DNA from: an uncultured Prevotella sp.
GTDB lineage: Bacteria; Bacteroidota; Bacteroidia; Bacteroidales; Bacteroidaceae
Assembly: GCA_900540885.1 (NCBI GenBank)
Contig: UQHJ01000061.1
Coordinates: 1 to 14,027, forward strand
Reading direction: 5' to 3'
DNA: 14,027 bases
Shown here: one piece after another, positions 6,237 through 12,753 of the stretch
Layout of the letters: every line of letters starts with the position of its first letter
How positions within the stretch are numbered: the stretch's first letter is position 1
Position numbers and translations under genes: made by a program
Notes under the pieces: model-generated
What the model was told of the DNA's origin: nothing
The model's database searches: none
Seen by the model: only the letters and a program-made list of their open reading frames with translations

Positions 6237-6775
6237 TCCTTCTCCTCATCGTTATTGTCCGTGCGTAAAATCATGGTCGTAGCCCCGAGCGTGATAATCG
6301 CTCCATCGGTAATGGTTACGCGGTCGCGATTGCCAAGAATTTCGTTTTGCAAGAAAGTTCCCGTATTTGAAGGTGCATCGCGCAGCACAAAACGAGCCGT
6401 TCCGTCAGCCTTAGGCGTAACGGTTATGATACAGTGGGTGGTGTCCATACTTGGGTCGACCGTCTTAATGGGGGCATTGGCATTGCTACCTTTTACTAAA
6501 CGGCCCACAATGTTTTCGCCAGCGTGCAGTTCTATTTCTTGTTTAAAGTGAAAAGCATTTTCGAGTACTACCAAGCGGCCATAAACAGTTTCATCTTCGC
6601 ATTCTTCTGTATTTTCCTCAGTCACATTTTTGGGCTTAGGTTGTGGAATGCGAATTTTAAACTGTTTGTGACACTCAGGACATTCAAAAACAAGAATGCG
6701 TCCAGGCTCGTATTTAGTCTCGTCGAAAAGGATTGCTTCGTCACACTTAGGGCAGCGTATGCGTTTCATAATCAA
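6233..6775 (-). CDS. Zinc-ribbon and FHA domain protein
   Basis: This 180-residue cytoplasmic protein has an N-terminal MJ0042-type zinc ribbon (C8-x2-C11 and C32-x2-C35), an acidic linker (about 50-65), and a C-terminal FHA domain (66-172). FHA landmarks include NIVGR (the GR turn), SMDTTHCII (the SxxH loop) and SNTGTFLQN (the N-G loop). FHA domains bind phosphothreonine, so a Ser/Thr kinase client is expected elsewhere in the genome; none lies in this window. It is the first gene of the unit with the exported protein and comF. An in-frame ATG at residue 3 is an equally good start. A 12-bp inverted repeat lies upstream (6792-6844), but I did not find a consensus promoter box. Confidence 0.88.
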   Translation of the reverse strand: MIMKRIRCPKCDEAILFDETKYEPGRILVFECPECHKQFKIRIPQPKPKNVTEENTEECEDETVYGRLVVLENAFHFKQEIELHAGENIVGRLVKGSNANAPIKTVDPSMDTTHCIITVTPKADGTARFVLRDAPSNTGTFLQNEILGNRDRVTITDGAIITLGATTMILRTDNNDEEKE

Positions 6776-6791
6776 TATATTGTATATAAGT

Positions 6792-6844
6792 AAAGAGGAA
6801 TTAAGAAGTGCAGCGTGTGAGCTTTTCTTTCCTAATTCCTCTTT
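6792..6844. repeat. 12-bp perfect inverted repeat upstream of the FHA gene
   Basis: AAAGAGGAATTA at 6792-6803 is repeated inverted at 6833-6844, with a 29-nt spacer. It lies 17 nt before the FHA start on the minus strand. It may be a hairpin in the mRNA leader, an operator, or the outer part of the adjacent MITE-like element. Confidence 0.5.
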
Positions 6845-6867
6845 CTCTTTATTTTTATGTTGTAAAA

Positions 6868-7066
6868 AGTGAAGTCGTCTGAACTTTTATGAAGTTCAAG
6901 ATTTGCCTTTATTTTTGAAGCGATTTTGGGCATTGAAGAGGGAGTGTAGCGAGCTACACGACCGATGAAAGGTCGAAAAGCGGTCAAAAAGAAAGGTAAA
7001 GATTGAATTTAGAAGAGATAAAAATTTAAATATAATCTTCGTCAGAAAAGTTTAGACGACTTCAGT
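6868..7066. mobile_element. MITE-like palindromic element, about 200 bp
   Basis: The ends 6868-6888 and 7046-7066 are 21-bp inverted repeats with two mismatches, core GTCGTCTGAACTTTT. The similarity does not stop at the ends: the left half reads, at roughly 70% identity by eye, as the reverse complement of the right half, so the whole element could fold into one long hairpin. Near the middle is a perfect 7-bp hairpin, GTGTAGC/GCTACAC (6944-6959), and next to the left end another, GAACTT/AAGTTC (6881-6897). No coding frame is present. It begins 4 bp after the stop of the HU/SPOR gene and may also terminate that transcript. A transposase source was not identified. Confidence 0.65.
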
Positions 7067-7070
7067 ATCT

Positions 7071-8171
7071 TTATTTAATCTCCATTACCCAAGCATCAGC
7101 AAATTCCTTGTTGTATTGCAACTTGTTGAGAGCCGTCTGTGCAGCTTGCTCGGTAGGATAGTGTCCGTAAATAACTCTTACCATGCGTCCGCGGTGGTAG
7201 GGAGCGGCTTCGTTGAAACCTTTTTTCTTTAATTTTGCGGAAAAACTTTGCGCATTCCCTTCAGTAATGGCGCTTGCCAATACCAATGTATACTGACCAC
7301 TAACGGTTGGTTGAGAAGTTCCTTCTTTTTCCATTACTCTATTTGCCTTCGTGCTAGCCGCATCAGCTTGGGGAGTAACGTTTTGCTCCTGTTGTGGTGT
7401 CTCTACTTGTTGTGTGGTAGTAAGGACTGTTGCACTATCCATACCAAGAGAAGTCGTTATAGGAGACGTGGTGAGTGTAGGTTGTACGATTGCAGACTGT
7501 TGCGATGTTGTGGCATTGTTAAATAGCTGTTCGTACATAGTCGAAGCCACTTGGTGCTCTGTCTGTTCGTTATTATTAATAGGTGTAGCGAATATAAAGT
7601 AAAATACGATGGCGACAACGGCTGCTGCCACGTAGTTTACCAACTCGCGGTTGATGCTAATGGTATAATTCTTTTCAGTGCGCTTAATGTTAACCTTCTT
7701 CTTGCAGCTCTTCGTTTTGTCTTCGCTTTGTTGCGTAGCTTTCTGAAGTTCGGCAATGCGCGGAGTCGTAACCGCGTCAAGGCCGTATAACTCAGGTGAG
7801 AGTACACCGGCTTCATTAGGAGTAAAATTGTATTTTCCTCCAGCGCCCAATGTAAGTTTACCGATACCTGAAAGCTCGTATTCACCTTCCTCCTGCAACT
7901 GTTGTTTGAGTTGTACGACTGCATCGTCAATGAGTTTGAGCGCTTCGGGATAGTTAGTATCGTAAGCTTGCATGTATGACTGAACGAGCAACCCATCATT
8001 TAAGTTGAGTTGCGGATTAAAGCCCACGCTACGGCAAGGCGGCAAAAATAGCTGCTCGTCATCAACACGGCGTGCGGGAACATATTGCGTAACGAAACCA
8101 CCAAGGTTTGGCACGATTACGCAGTCATGTTTCAGCATTAGGCTTTCAATATGTCTAGAAAGTTCAATCAT
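7071..8171 (-). CDS. HU (CCDC81-type) and SPOR domain membrane protein
   Basis: The 366-residue protein begins with the typical MIELSRHIESLMLKHDCVIV and PNLGGF of the Bacteroidetes HU/CCDC81 domain (about 1-75), followed by a second segment with IGKLTLGAGGKYNFTP (103-118). A basic linker precedes a single transmembrane helix (178-197, VNYVAAAVVAIVFYFIFATP). A Thr/Gln-rich low-complexity stretch (200-290) leads to a C-terminal SPOR domain (292-366, YTLVLASAIT to the end). SPOR domains bind denuded septal peptidoglycan, so the protein probably links the inner membrane to the division site, with the HU part in the cytoplasm perhaps touching nucleic acid. The start is the canonical family start. 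The promoter box lies 4 nt upstream, implying a leaderless mRNA. Confidence 0.9.
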   Translation of the reverse strand: MIELSRHIESLMLKHDCVIVPNLGGFVTQYVPARRVDDEQLFLPPCRSVGFNPQLNLNDGLLVQSYMQAYDTNYPEALKLIDDAVVQLKQQLQEEGEYELSGIGKLTLGAGGKYNFTPNEAGVLSPELYGLDAVTTPRIAELQKATQQSEDKTKSCKKKVNIKRTEKNYTISINRELVNYVAAAVVAIVFYFIFATPINNNEQTEHQVASTMYEQLFNNATTSQQSAIVQPTLTTSPITTSLGMDSATVLTTTQQVETPQQEQNVTPQADAASTKANRVMEKEGTSQPTVSGQYTLVLASAITEGNAQSFSAKLKKKGFNEAAPYHRGRMVRVIYGHYPTEQAAQTALNKLQYNKEFADAWVMEIK

Positions 8172-8175
8172 ACTG

Positions 8176-8207
8176 CAAAGTTACGCCTTTTATTTTAAAT
8201 GTCGCAA
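8176..8207 (-). promoter_or_regulatory. Promoter of the HU/SPOR gene, probably leaderless
   Basis: On the minus strand the -7 box TAACTTTG (8183-8176) is an exact consensus match, with a TTG at 8207-8205, 21 nt upstream, as the -33 element. Only 4 nt separate the box from the ATG at 8171, so transcription would start at or within a base or two of the start codon. Confidence 0.62.
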
Positions 8208-8213
8208 CTGCGC

Positions 8214-8261
8214 AAAGGGCTTTTTTATCACTTTTTTTGCAATTAAAAAAGGGCTTTTTTA
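8214..8261. repeat. Two 14-bp direct repeats upstream of the HU/SPOR gene
   Basis: AAAGGGCTTTTTTA occurs identically at 8214-8227 and 8248-8261, 34 bp apart. The pair lies just upstream of the HU/SPOR promoter on the minus strand and 70 bp beyond the stop of the small orphan gene. It could be a binding-site pair or slippage product. The remainder, 8262-8330, has only a weak hairpin near 8302-8314. Confidence 0.45.
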
Positions 8262-8330
8262 GAAGTGATTGATTATCAGACGGTTTGAAAAAACGGGTAA
8301 AAGCACTGCTTTATACATTTCGTGGTTCTT

Positions 8331-8636
8331 TCAGAGTTTGCTGAATAAGTTGGCGCGCTTTATGGCCTGATAAAAAAGATAGATGAAGAGGGCACGCCAC
8401 CCCATATTAATGTTGTATGGCAGCAGTGCAATGACGGAGGCCAACTGTGCGTAGAGCGTGAAGACGGCTTGTCGTGGTGTCACTTGATGGTCTAATAGGT
8501 AAGTGTAGAATGCAGCCAACTGGTGCATGATGCGTGTATTAGCCAAAGCTGCGGTGATTGATGCGAGTGAAAAAAACTTTATAAAGTCCAACTCGTCAAC
8601 TTTTCCTCGGCGTAGTGTCATGTCGTTCTTTTCCAT
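8331..8636 (-). CDS. Small hydrophobic protein, function unknown
   Basis: This 101-residue protein belongs to no family I recognise. After a charged N terminus (MEKNDMTLRRGKVDELD) it is mostly helical and hydrophobic, with candidate membrane-associated stretches at about 19-33, 61-73 and 80-91. It lacks a signal peptide. The coding status is supported by an A/G-rich ribosome-binding site (AAAAAGGAAG) 5 nt before the start at 8636 and by ordinary residue composition. It stands alone: promoter-like sequence lies upstream and the HU/SPOR gene begins 159 bp downstream with its own promoter. Confidence 0.6.
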   Translation of the reverse strand: MEKNDMTLRRGKVDELDFIKFFSLASITAALANTRIMHQLAAFYTYLLDHQVTPRQAVFTLYAQLASVIALLPYNINMGWRALFIYLFYQAIKRANLFSKL

Positions 8637-8689
8637 CGTTCTTCCTTTTTAAAAGTGTGAATAATGTGTTCGTTTTATTTTTACTGATG

Positions 8690-8697
8690 CAAAGGAA
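8690..8697 (-). promoter_or_regulatory. Possible -7 box of the small orphan gene
   Basis: On the minus strand this reads TTCCTTTG, one base off TAnnTTTG, 53 nt before the start at 8636. A TTTG at 8715-8712 is only 14 nt away, shorter than usual, so this is a weak assignment. Confidence 0.3.
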
Positions 8698-8795
8698 AAA
8701 CTATTTTTTGACAAACTACGACACTTTTAATCTTGGAATGTTAAAAGTGAAGGGAAAAAGCGGATTCTAAAACAAATAGTGTGGGAAAGCACTGT

Positions 8796-8940
8796 TTAAT
8801 AAACTGCAATTTATCTGCCTAATTGGGGGGCGGGTTTGTAACCCGCGGCAGCAGCAGAATGCTTTGAATATCTACAACATACTGCTGCCGCGGGTTACAA
8901 ACCCGCCCCCCAATTAGGCAGACAAACTGCAATTTGTTAA
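8796..8940. repeat. Long GC-rich palindromic element with 41-bp perfect arms
   Basis: Positions 8814-8854 are perfectly complementary to 8882-8922, with a 27-nt spacer. The pairing continues with interruptions to 8796 and 8940 through a motif near AAACTGCAATTT that also occurs as a direct repeat at both edges (8801-8812 and 8924-8935). Each arm contains its own smaller palindrome, GCGGGTT-TGT-AACCCGC (8830-8846 and its partner), so the element can form a cruciform or branched hairpin. It is much richer in G and C than its surroundings and has no reading frame. It occupies the 386-bp gap 8637-9022, downstream of the OmpP1-like gene's terminator. The left part of that gap, 8698-8795, shows nothing else. 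I treat it as a REP/MITE-like repeat. Confidence 0.8.
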
Positions 8941-8956
8941 CCGCATTCGTTTCACG

Positions 8957-9001
8957 AAAAAAAGGTCTGCATCTCGCACATAGTGTACGTGATGCAGACC
9001 T
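8957..9001 (-). terminator. Terminator of the OmpP1/FadL-like gene
   Basis: On the minus strand, an 11-bp perfect stem (9001-8991 with 8973-8963, AGGTCTGCATC) extends past one T-T mismatch by two further pairs. It is followed at once by seven T (8963-8957, partly inside the stem base). It begins 22 nt after the stop codon at 9023. This is the clearest factor-independent terminator in the window. Confidence 0.85.
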
Positions 9002-9022
9002 ATGGTAGTAAGGAAGTAAGCA

Positions 9023-10654
9023 TTAGAACTTAAATCCCAATGTCATCATGATGTTGTGGCGATTGAGGTTGACCTTCTGGCCTTGTAGGCGGTTGGTTGT
9101 GTTGTCGCCATTCTCAATATAGTTGAAGGCATAGGCCGTTCCGCCTTGATGTTGATACTGATAAGCAATGTCGAAGTAGACGTTGCGTCCACGATAGCCG
9201 AGGCCTGCTGTTACGCGGTTGATGTCGCCAAGGTTGACGTAGTCAGTATTGGTACGATTGTAGTAAGAAGAGCTGGCGGTGAAGAGGTTGAGGTATGCAT
9301 CGTCTTTGAAGGCTGACGATACGTAGTTGTAACCTAATCGGCCGTAGAATGAAGGAGCTAACCTGGCTTCCACACCTACGCGGAAAGTGTGAACGGGCTT
9401 TAACCAATTGTCTATCTCGTTGTTCAACTCGCGATCCTTGGTGCTTGACGTTGTACCCCACCAGTCACTGTAGCTATCGTAGTCGGGATAGCTAATAGAG
9501 GCACCTGTGTAGCGACTAATCTCGTATTCAGCGTCAAGCGCAATGTTACGACCAAAGGTGGTGGCAAGGCCGAGATTCAACTTCCATGGGGTGCGAATGC
9601 GATAGTCGAAGTCGCCCGTATTGAAAGTGCCTTCTGTGTGAAAGCTATCTCCCTTAGCGTAAGGGTGATATTGCTTAACCTCGTCGGTGAAAGCGTAGGG
9701 CGAGTTCATGTAGACGTAAGCATTGCTTGTTAAGTCGTAGAAAGTAGGCGTGGCGAATGACAGACCAAGGCGTAAGGGAGAGTCTTCAAGCGGACGGAAG
9801 ATGATACCGAACTTGGCATCGAAGCCTGTACCCGTCAGCTGCTCTTCTTGGTTCATGAAGTAATAGTTGTAACGAACTTGTTCGGGCGTCATGCCCTCTT
9901 CAGGAACAATGGTCTCGTCATAGTAAACGCCTGAATGCATATTGACGTTGTAAACACCGAAGGTAACGCCAGCGTAAATGCGGTCGTCGATGTTGGCAGA
10001 GAGGTTGAAGTCGTACTGTTGAACACCACCCCATTGTACGCGACGATAGTTGTAGTCAGTAGCATTGATAGGATTGTAGCCAGTCACTTTGCCCGTTTCG
10101 TCTACTTGTGCGTCGAGTAGCTGCGAGTCGTAAGCTGCATTGGCTATCGGCATGGTCTTCCCGCGATCGTTGTCTTTATAGAGGTCGAGCGTTCCAGCCA
10201 TTTGGCTTAACTCCCACGTTTGTGACATGCCGTTGGGCAGCGCAATGCCAGTAAGGCCGATATAGTTCTTAAAGTTGCGACGCTTTTGGTAGTTAAAACC
10301 AATGTTGAAATATTTCAATCCGCTATTGCCGGTCTTAAAGGCATAGACAAAGCCTGCTTGGTCGAACGAGCCACGTGCTTTGTCAATGTCGAGCATACTT
10401 ACTGCATTAGGTTGTATGGTTGCACTACCTGTAAAGGCTACATCGCTGCGGCGGTACAAGCCTGTACCTGCAGGGTTGATGCCCATACTTGAGATATCAG
10501 CACCTAACACGTTCATGGCACCACCCATACCTACGTAACGAGCCGTACCATTAAGGTCGTTGCCCGAAAGGTTTTCTACCTTATATATATCTTGTGCACT
10601 CATACTGCCGCAAAGTGTGAGGGCAGCCAGTGCTAAACTGTATTTGCGTTTCAT
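9023..10654 (-). CDS. OmpP1/FadL/TodX-family outer-membrane transport protein
   Basis: The 543-residue product has a signal peptide (MKRKYSLALAALTLCGSMSA, then QD) and the N-terminal family region with RYVGMGGAMNVLGADISSMG and INPAGTGLYR, the NPA motif typical of the FadL/OmpP1 hatch. The rest alternates beta strands and Tyr/Asn-rich loops and ends MMTLGFKF with the terminal Phe of a barrel. Family members move hydrophobic small molecules across the outer membrane; the substrate here is unknown. I start at the ATG at 10654, not at 10738: the upstream extension would place LIK repeats encoded by a 9-bp tandem repeat ahead of a perfect signal peptide. An A-rich stretch (AAAGAAAAC) precedes the chosen start. 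A strong terminator follows. Confidence 0.87.
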   Translation of the reverse strand: MKRKYSLALAALTLCGSMSAQDIYKVENLSGNDLNGTARYVGMGGAMNVLGADISSMGINPAGTGLYRRSDVAFTGSATIQPNAVSMLDIDKARGSFDQAGFVYAFKTGNSGLKYFNIGFNYQKRRNFKNYIGLTGIALPNGMSQTWELSQMAGTLDLYKDNDRGKTMPIANAAYDSQLLDAQVDETGKVTGYNPINATDYNYRRVQWGGVQQYDFNLSANIDDRIYAGVTFGVYNVNMHSGVYYDETIVPEEGMTPEQVRYNYYFMNQEEQLTGTGFDAKFGIIFRPLEDSPLRLGLSFATPTFYDLTSNAYVYMNSPYAFTDEVKQYHPYAKGDSFHTEGTFNTGDFDYRIRTPWKLNLGLATTFGRNIALDAEYEISRYTGASISYPDYDSYSDWWGTTSSTKDRELNNEIDNWLKPVHTFRVGVEARLAPSFYGRLGYNYVSSAFKDDAYLNLFTASSSYYNRTNTDYVNLGDINRVTAGLGYRGRNVYFDIAYQYQHQGGTAYAFNYIENGDNTTNRLQGQKVNLNRHNIMMTLGFKF

Positions 10655-10671
10655 GTTTTCTTTGTAACGTA

Positions 10672-10734
10672 GTTTAAGAAGTTTAATGGGGTTAATGAGT
10701 TTAATAAGTTTAATGAGTTTAATAAGTTTAATAA
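10672..10734. repeat. 9-bp tandem repeat, seven units, in the leader of the OmpP1-like gene
   Basis: The plus strand reads seven units close to GTTTAATAA (variants end AGAA, ATGG, ATGA), without spacers. The block ends 18 nt before the chosen start at 10654 and lies between it and a possible promoter at 10750-10757. Because the unit is 9 bp, changes in copy number would alter leader length but not frame. Slippage could tune expression. Confidence 0.8.
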
Positions 10735-10749
10735 GCAATTTACTATTAG

Positions 10750-10757
10750 TAAAGGTA
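10750..10757 (-). promoter_or_regulatory. Possible -7 box of the OmpP1-like gene
   Basis: On the minus strand this reads TACCTTTA, one base off TAnnTTTG, lying upstream of the tandem repeat and downstream of the preceding gene's stop at 10795. No clear -33 element is seen. Read-through from the preceding gene is an alternative. Confidence 0.35.
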
Positions 10758-10794
10758 ACTTTTTGACCTCATAAGCTCATAACCCTACCCTCTC

Positions 10795-11856
10795 CTATCT
10801 TCTGCCACCGAAGCTGCGACCACCACCACGGCTGCCACCGCCAAAGTTGCCGCCTCCGCCGCTGAAGCCTCCGCCAAAGCTACCGCGTGAAGGGGTAGAA
10901 TAGGAAGGAATGCTATTGTAAGAACGTGAGGGACGCGAAGTTTGCGTTGAAGAGTTGCGATCGGGTGTGTAACTATTGTTACGGTTGCTGCGATTGCTGC
11001 GACTATTCGTATCGAAGTTGCCGTAAGTGCGTGGCGTACGTGAGGTACTGCCGTTTACCGAAGTGCGGTTGTTCGCCCCATTAAATGTGCCACGCTGGGC
11101 GGGTCGATTATTAGAGAAACCGAAGTTGCTGCCACGTCCGCCAAAGCCATTGCTGGCTGAGGTACGATTGTTTGCATTGACAAAGGGACGATGCGAATTG
11201 CCCACGTGCCAGTTGCCACCATCGATGTGAGAGGGACGCCATGCGGTCCAACCGCCATGCCAACCTCCCCAGCCCCAACCTGGGCCACCATACCAAGGGT
11301 CGTACCAGCCGCCCCAACCCCAGCCGTACCAACTGCTGTAGTAGGGACGCCAGCCATACCAACTGCCCCAGCCCCACCAACCGCTCCAACTGATGCTCCA
11401 GGGTGAACCGTAGCCGTAATAGAAGGGGTCGTAGCAGAGGTCGTAATAGTCCCAATAATAAGGACTGCTCACGTAGATGCCTGCGCGTGGTGAGCAGAAG
11501 CGAACGATGCGTGCAGTGCATGAGCCGTCTTCGTAGCCGTCTTCATAACCTTGGTTGTAGGTTTGCTGATTATCGAGCGTGTCAGACACGTTGCTCTTAT
11601 AGTTACGTCCGCGACGATTGTAGTCGTCGACGTTCCACTTACCGTTGCCACGACCGTTGGCCCAATTACTTGATTGGAACGTACTATTATCTTCGTTTCC
11701 ACTGATAGGACTATAACTTGAACGCCCTGGTGCGGTATAGGTATCGTTACTTTGAACTTTGTCTTTTGATGACGGAACGAAGTACACGTCGTCATCTTGT
11801 GCATAAGTGCTGAGACTTCCCAAACACAATGCTAATAGCAATAGCGACTTTTTCAT
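10795..11856 (-). CDS. Secreted Gly/Trp/Tyr-rich low-complexity protein
   Basis: The 353-residue protein has a signal peptide (MKKSLLLLALCLGSLSTYA, then Q) and three compositional zones. Residues 21-115 are polar, ending in GYEDGYEDGSC. Residues 118-140 hold a more ordered-looking stretch, RIVRFCSPRAGIYVSSPYYW. Residues 145-205 are extremely rich in Trp, Gly and Tyr. The remainder is Asn/Ser/Arg-rich and ends in about 30 residues of GGG and RGG type. Two Cys (113, 121) flank the ordered part and Cys141 follows. I know no function for this type of protein. It may be an envelope or surface protein with a disordered adhesive tail. It stands 139 bp upstream of the OmpP1-like gene. Long open frames on other strands here are by-products of composition. 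Confidence 0.8.
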   Translation of the reverse strand: MKKSLLLLALCLGSLSTYAQDDDVYFVPSSKDKVQSNDTYTAPGRSSYSPISGNEDNSTFQSSNWANGRGNGKWNVDDYNRRGRNYKSNVSDTLDNQQTYNQGYEDGYEDGSCTARIVRFCSPRAGIYVSSPYYWDYYDLCYDPFYYGYGSPWSISWSGWWGWGSWYGWRPYYSSWYGWGWGGWYDPWYGGPGWGWGGWHGGWTAWRPSHIDGGNWHVGNSHRPFVNANNRTSASNGFGGRGSNFGFSNNRPAQRGTFNGANNRTSVNGSTSRTPRTYGNFDTNSRSNRSNRNNSYTPDRNSSTQTSRPSRSYNSIPSYSTPSRGSFGGGFSGGGGNFGGGSRGGGRSFGGRR

Positions 11857-11933
11857 TGTGGTTCCTTTTTTGTGTTGTTAATGCAAGCGACTCTTTCCAG
11901 CAGGAAAAGTGTTTACTAGTTATTATCTAAATG

Positions 11934-11941
11934 CAAAGGTA
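11934..11941 (-). promoter_or_regulatory. -7 box of the Gly/Trp/Tyr-rich protein gene
   Basis: On the minus strand this reads TACCTTTG, an exact TAnnTTTG match, giving a leader of about 70 nt before the start at 11856. The leader ends with AAAAAAGGAACC, a better ribosome-binding site than most in this window. No good -33 element is seen. Confidence 0.6.
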
Positions 11942-11977
11942 GTGGTTTTTTAAATTGAAACTTGCGCTGTATGTCTG

Positions 11978-12038
11978 AAAAAGTATTCCATTTTGCCTAT
12001 ATTTATCTTATTTAAGAGTAATATGGTAAAATAGAATA
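11978..12038 (-). terminator. AT-rich hairpin terminator of the GNAT gene
   Basis: Positions 12038-12020 pair on the minus strand with 12003-11984 (TATTCTATTTTACCATATT with its near complement; two mismatches and one bulge), followed by CTTTTTC (11983-11977). It starts 27 nt after the GNAT stop at 12065. The stem is AT-rich, so efficiency is uncertain. A MITE fragment would look similar. Confidence 0.5.
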
Positions 12039-12064
12039 GATCGGATCTACGAGTGCTTTAAAAT

Positions 12065-12607
12065 TCAAATTTTTTGTTGTTGCTTATATGCTTTAGCATT
12101 GTTTGCATGCCATTGGTAGGCAAGGCGTTCGCTATCATTGCGGGTATGGATAATTCCGCAATATTTAAACCCAGCCTTTTTAATGGCATGTTGCATAATC
12201 AAGTTATCGTGGTGAGTGTCAATGCGTAGATTTTTATATAGTTGTTGTGCGTATTGTACAACAAACTGAAATATACCTTTTACCTTACCATTACTGGCAA
12301 TGCGGTGAATGGTTGCGTAAGGTTTATTATTGAGCCATTGCCCCTTGTAAATGGTTTGATAGGTAGGGTCGTCACCAGCTTGAAGAACAAAAGTTGCTAC
12401 GATGTCGTTTCCTTGCTCAATAACAAAACTACTATTCGATTGGATATCAGATTTGAGTATATCATCACTTGGATAGTTGTTAGTCCATTGAGTAGGATTT
12501 CCTGTTTTAGCCATAAAAGTTCGTGCTTGCGCATAGATGCTTTGTAGCTGAGACAGGTCGGTATATTGTGTATGACGAATGCGTAGTGGTGTGGTTATAT
12601 GTTCCAT
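12065..12607 (-). CDS. GNAT family N-acetyltransferase
   Basis: The 180-residue protein follows the GNAT pattern: an N-terminal strand and helix (LRIRHTQYTDLSQLQSIYAQ), a central strand FVIEQGNDIVATFVLQ (about 60-75), a strand YATIHRIAS followed by the acetyl-CoA loop NGKVKG (about 105-110), the helix IFQFVVQYAQQLY, and then the C-terminal NLIMQHAIKKAGFKYCGII seen in this superfamily. Such enzymes move an acetyl group from acetyl-CoA to an amine; the acceptor is unknown. The acetyl-CoA loop is a variant of Q/RxxGxG/A, with Lys in place of one Gly. It is transcribed alone and diverges from the OmpA-family gene. A possible -7 box (TACATTTC, minus strand 12622-12615) lies just before the start. 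Confidence 0.85.
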   Translation of the reverse strand: MEHITTPLRIRHTQYTDLSQLQSIYAQARTFMAKTGNPTQWTNNYPSDDILKSDIQSNSSFVIEQGNDIVATFVLQAGDDPTYQTIYKGQWLNNKPYATIHRIASNGKVKGIFQFVVQYAQQLYKNLRIDTHHDNLIMQHAIKKAGFKYCGIIHTRNDSERLAYQWHANNAKAYKQQQKI

Positions 12608-12636
12608 TTTTATTGAAATGTAAATTCTATTCTAAT

Positions 12637-12677
12637 TTCAAAAAAAAACACACCTGTTTGGTAGTGTTTTTTTTGAA
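12637..12677. promoter_or_regulatory. A/T-tract hairpin inside a divergent promoter region
   Basis: Eight A (12641-12648) pair with eight T (12667-12674), extended inside by CAC/GTG and ACC/GGT with one bulge and a five-base loop, and outside by TTC/GAA with one bulged A. It resembles a bidirectional terminator stem, yet it lies between two diverging genes. Its right base supplies the TTTG -33 element for the OmpA-family gene, and its left base supplies a TTTG for the GNAT direction at shorter than usual spacing. Confidence 0.55.
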
Positions 12678-12702
12678 GCCGAACCCATATATAATGGCTT
12701 TG
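12672..12702 (+). promoter_or_regulatory. Promoter of the OmpA-family gene
   Basis: TTTG at 12672-12675 and TGGCTTTG at 12695-12702 (one base off TAnnTTTG) are separated by 19 bp, the expected Bacteroidetes spacing. The leader would be about 45 nt to the ATG at 12754. Confidence 0.6.
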
Positions 12703-12753
12703 CAGTAACTTGCAGCAAATATATAAATAATTAAATTGATTAACAACAGCTAA

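Noticed and set aside
7637..7999. 120-codon frame inside the HU/SPOR gene
   Set aside because: It is a shifted-frame shadow on the same strand as a well-supported gene and is Arg-rich without domain features.
10672..10734. Possible CRISPR-like array
   Set aside because: The units are 9 bp and contiguous, with no spacers, so this is a simple tandem repeat.
10655..10738. N-terminal extension of the OmpP1-like protein with LIK repeats
   Set aside because: It is produced by the 9-bp tandem repeat, and a complete signal peptide starts at 10654.
11055..11804. Several open frames of 67-136 codons overlapping the Gly/Trp/Tyr-rich gene
   Set aside because: They arise from the low-complexity codons of the real gene; none has a family signature or a start region.
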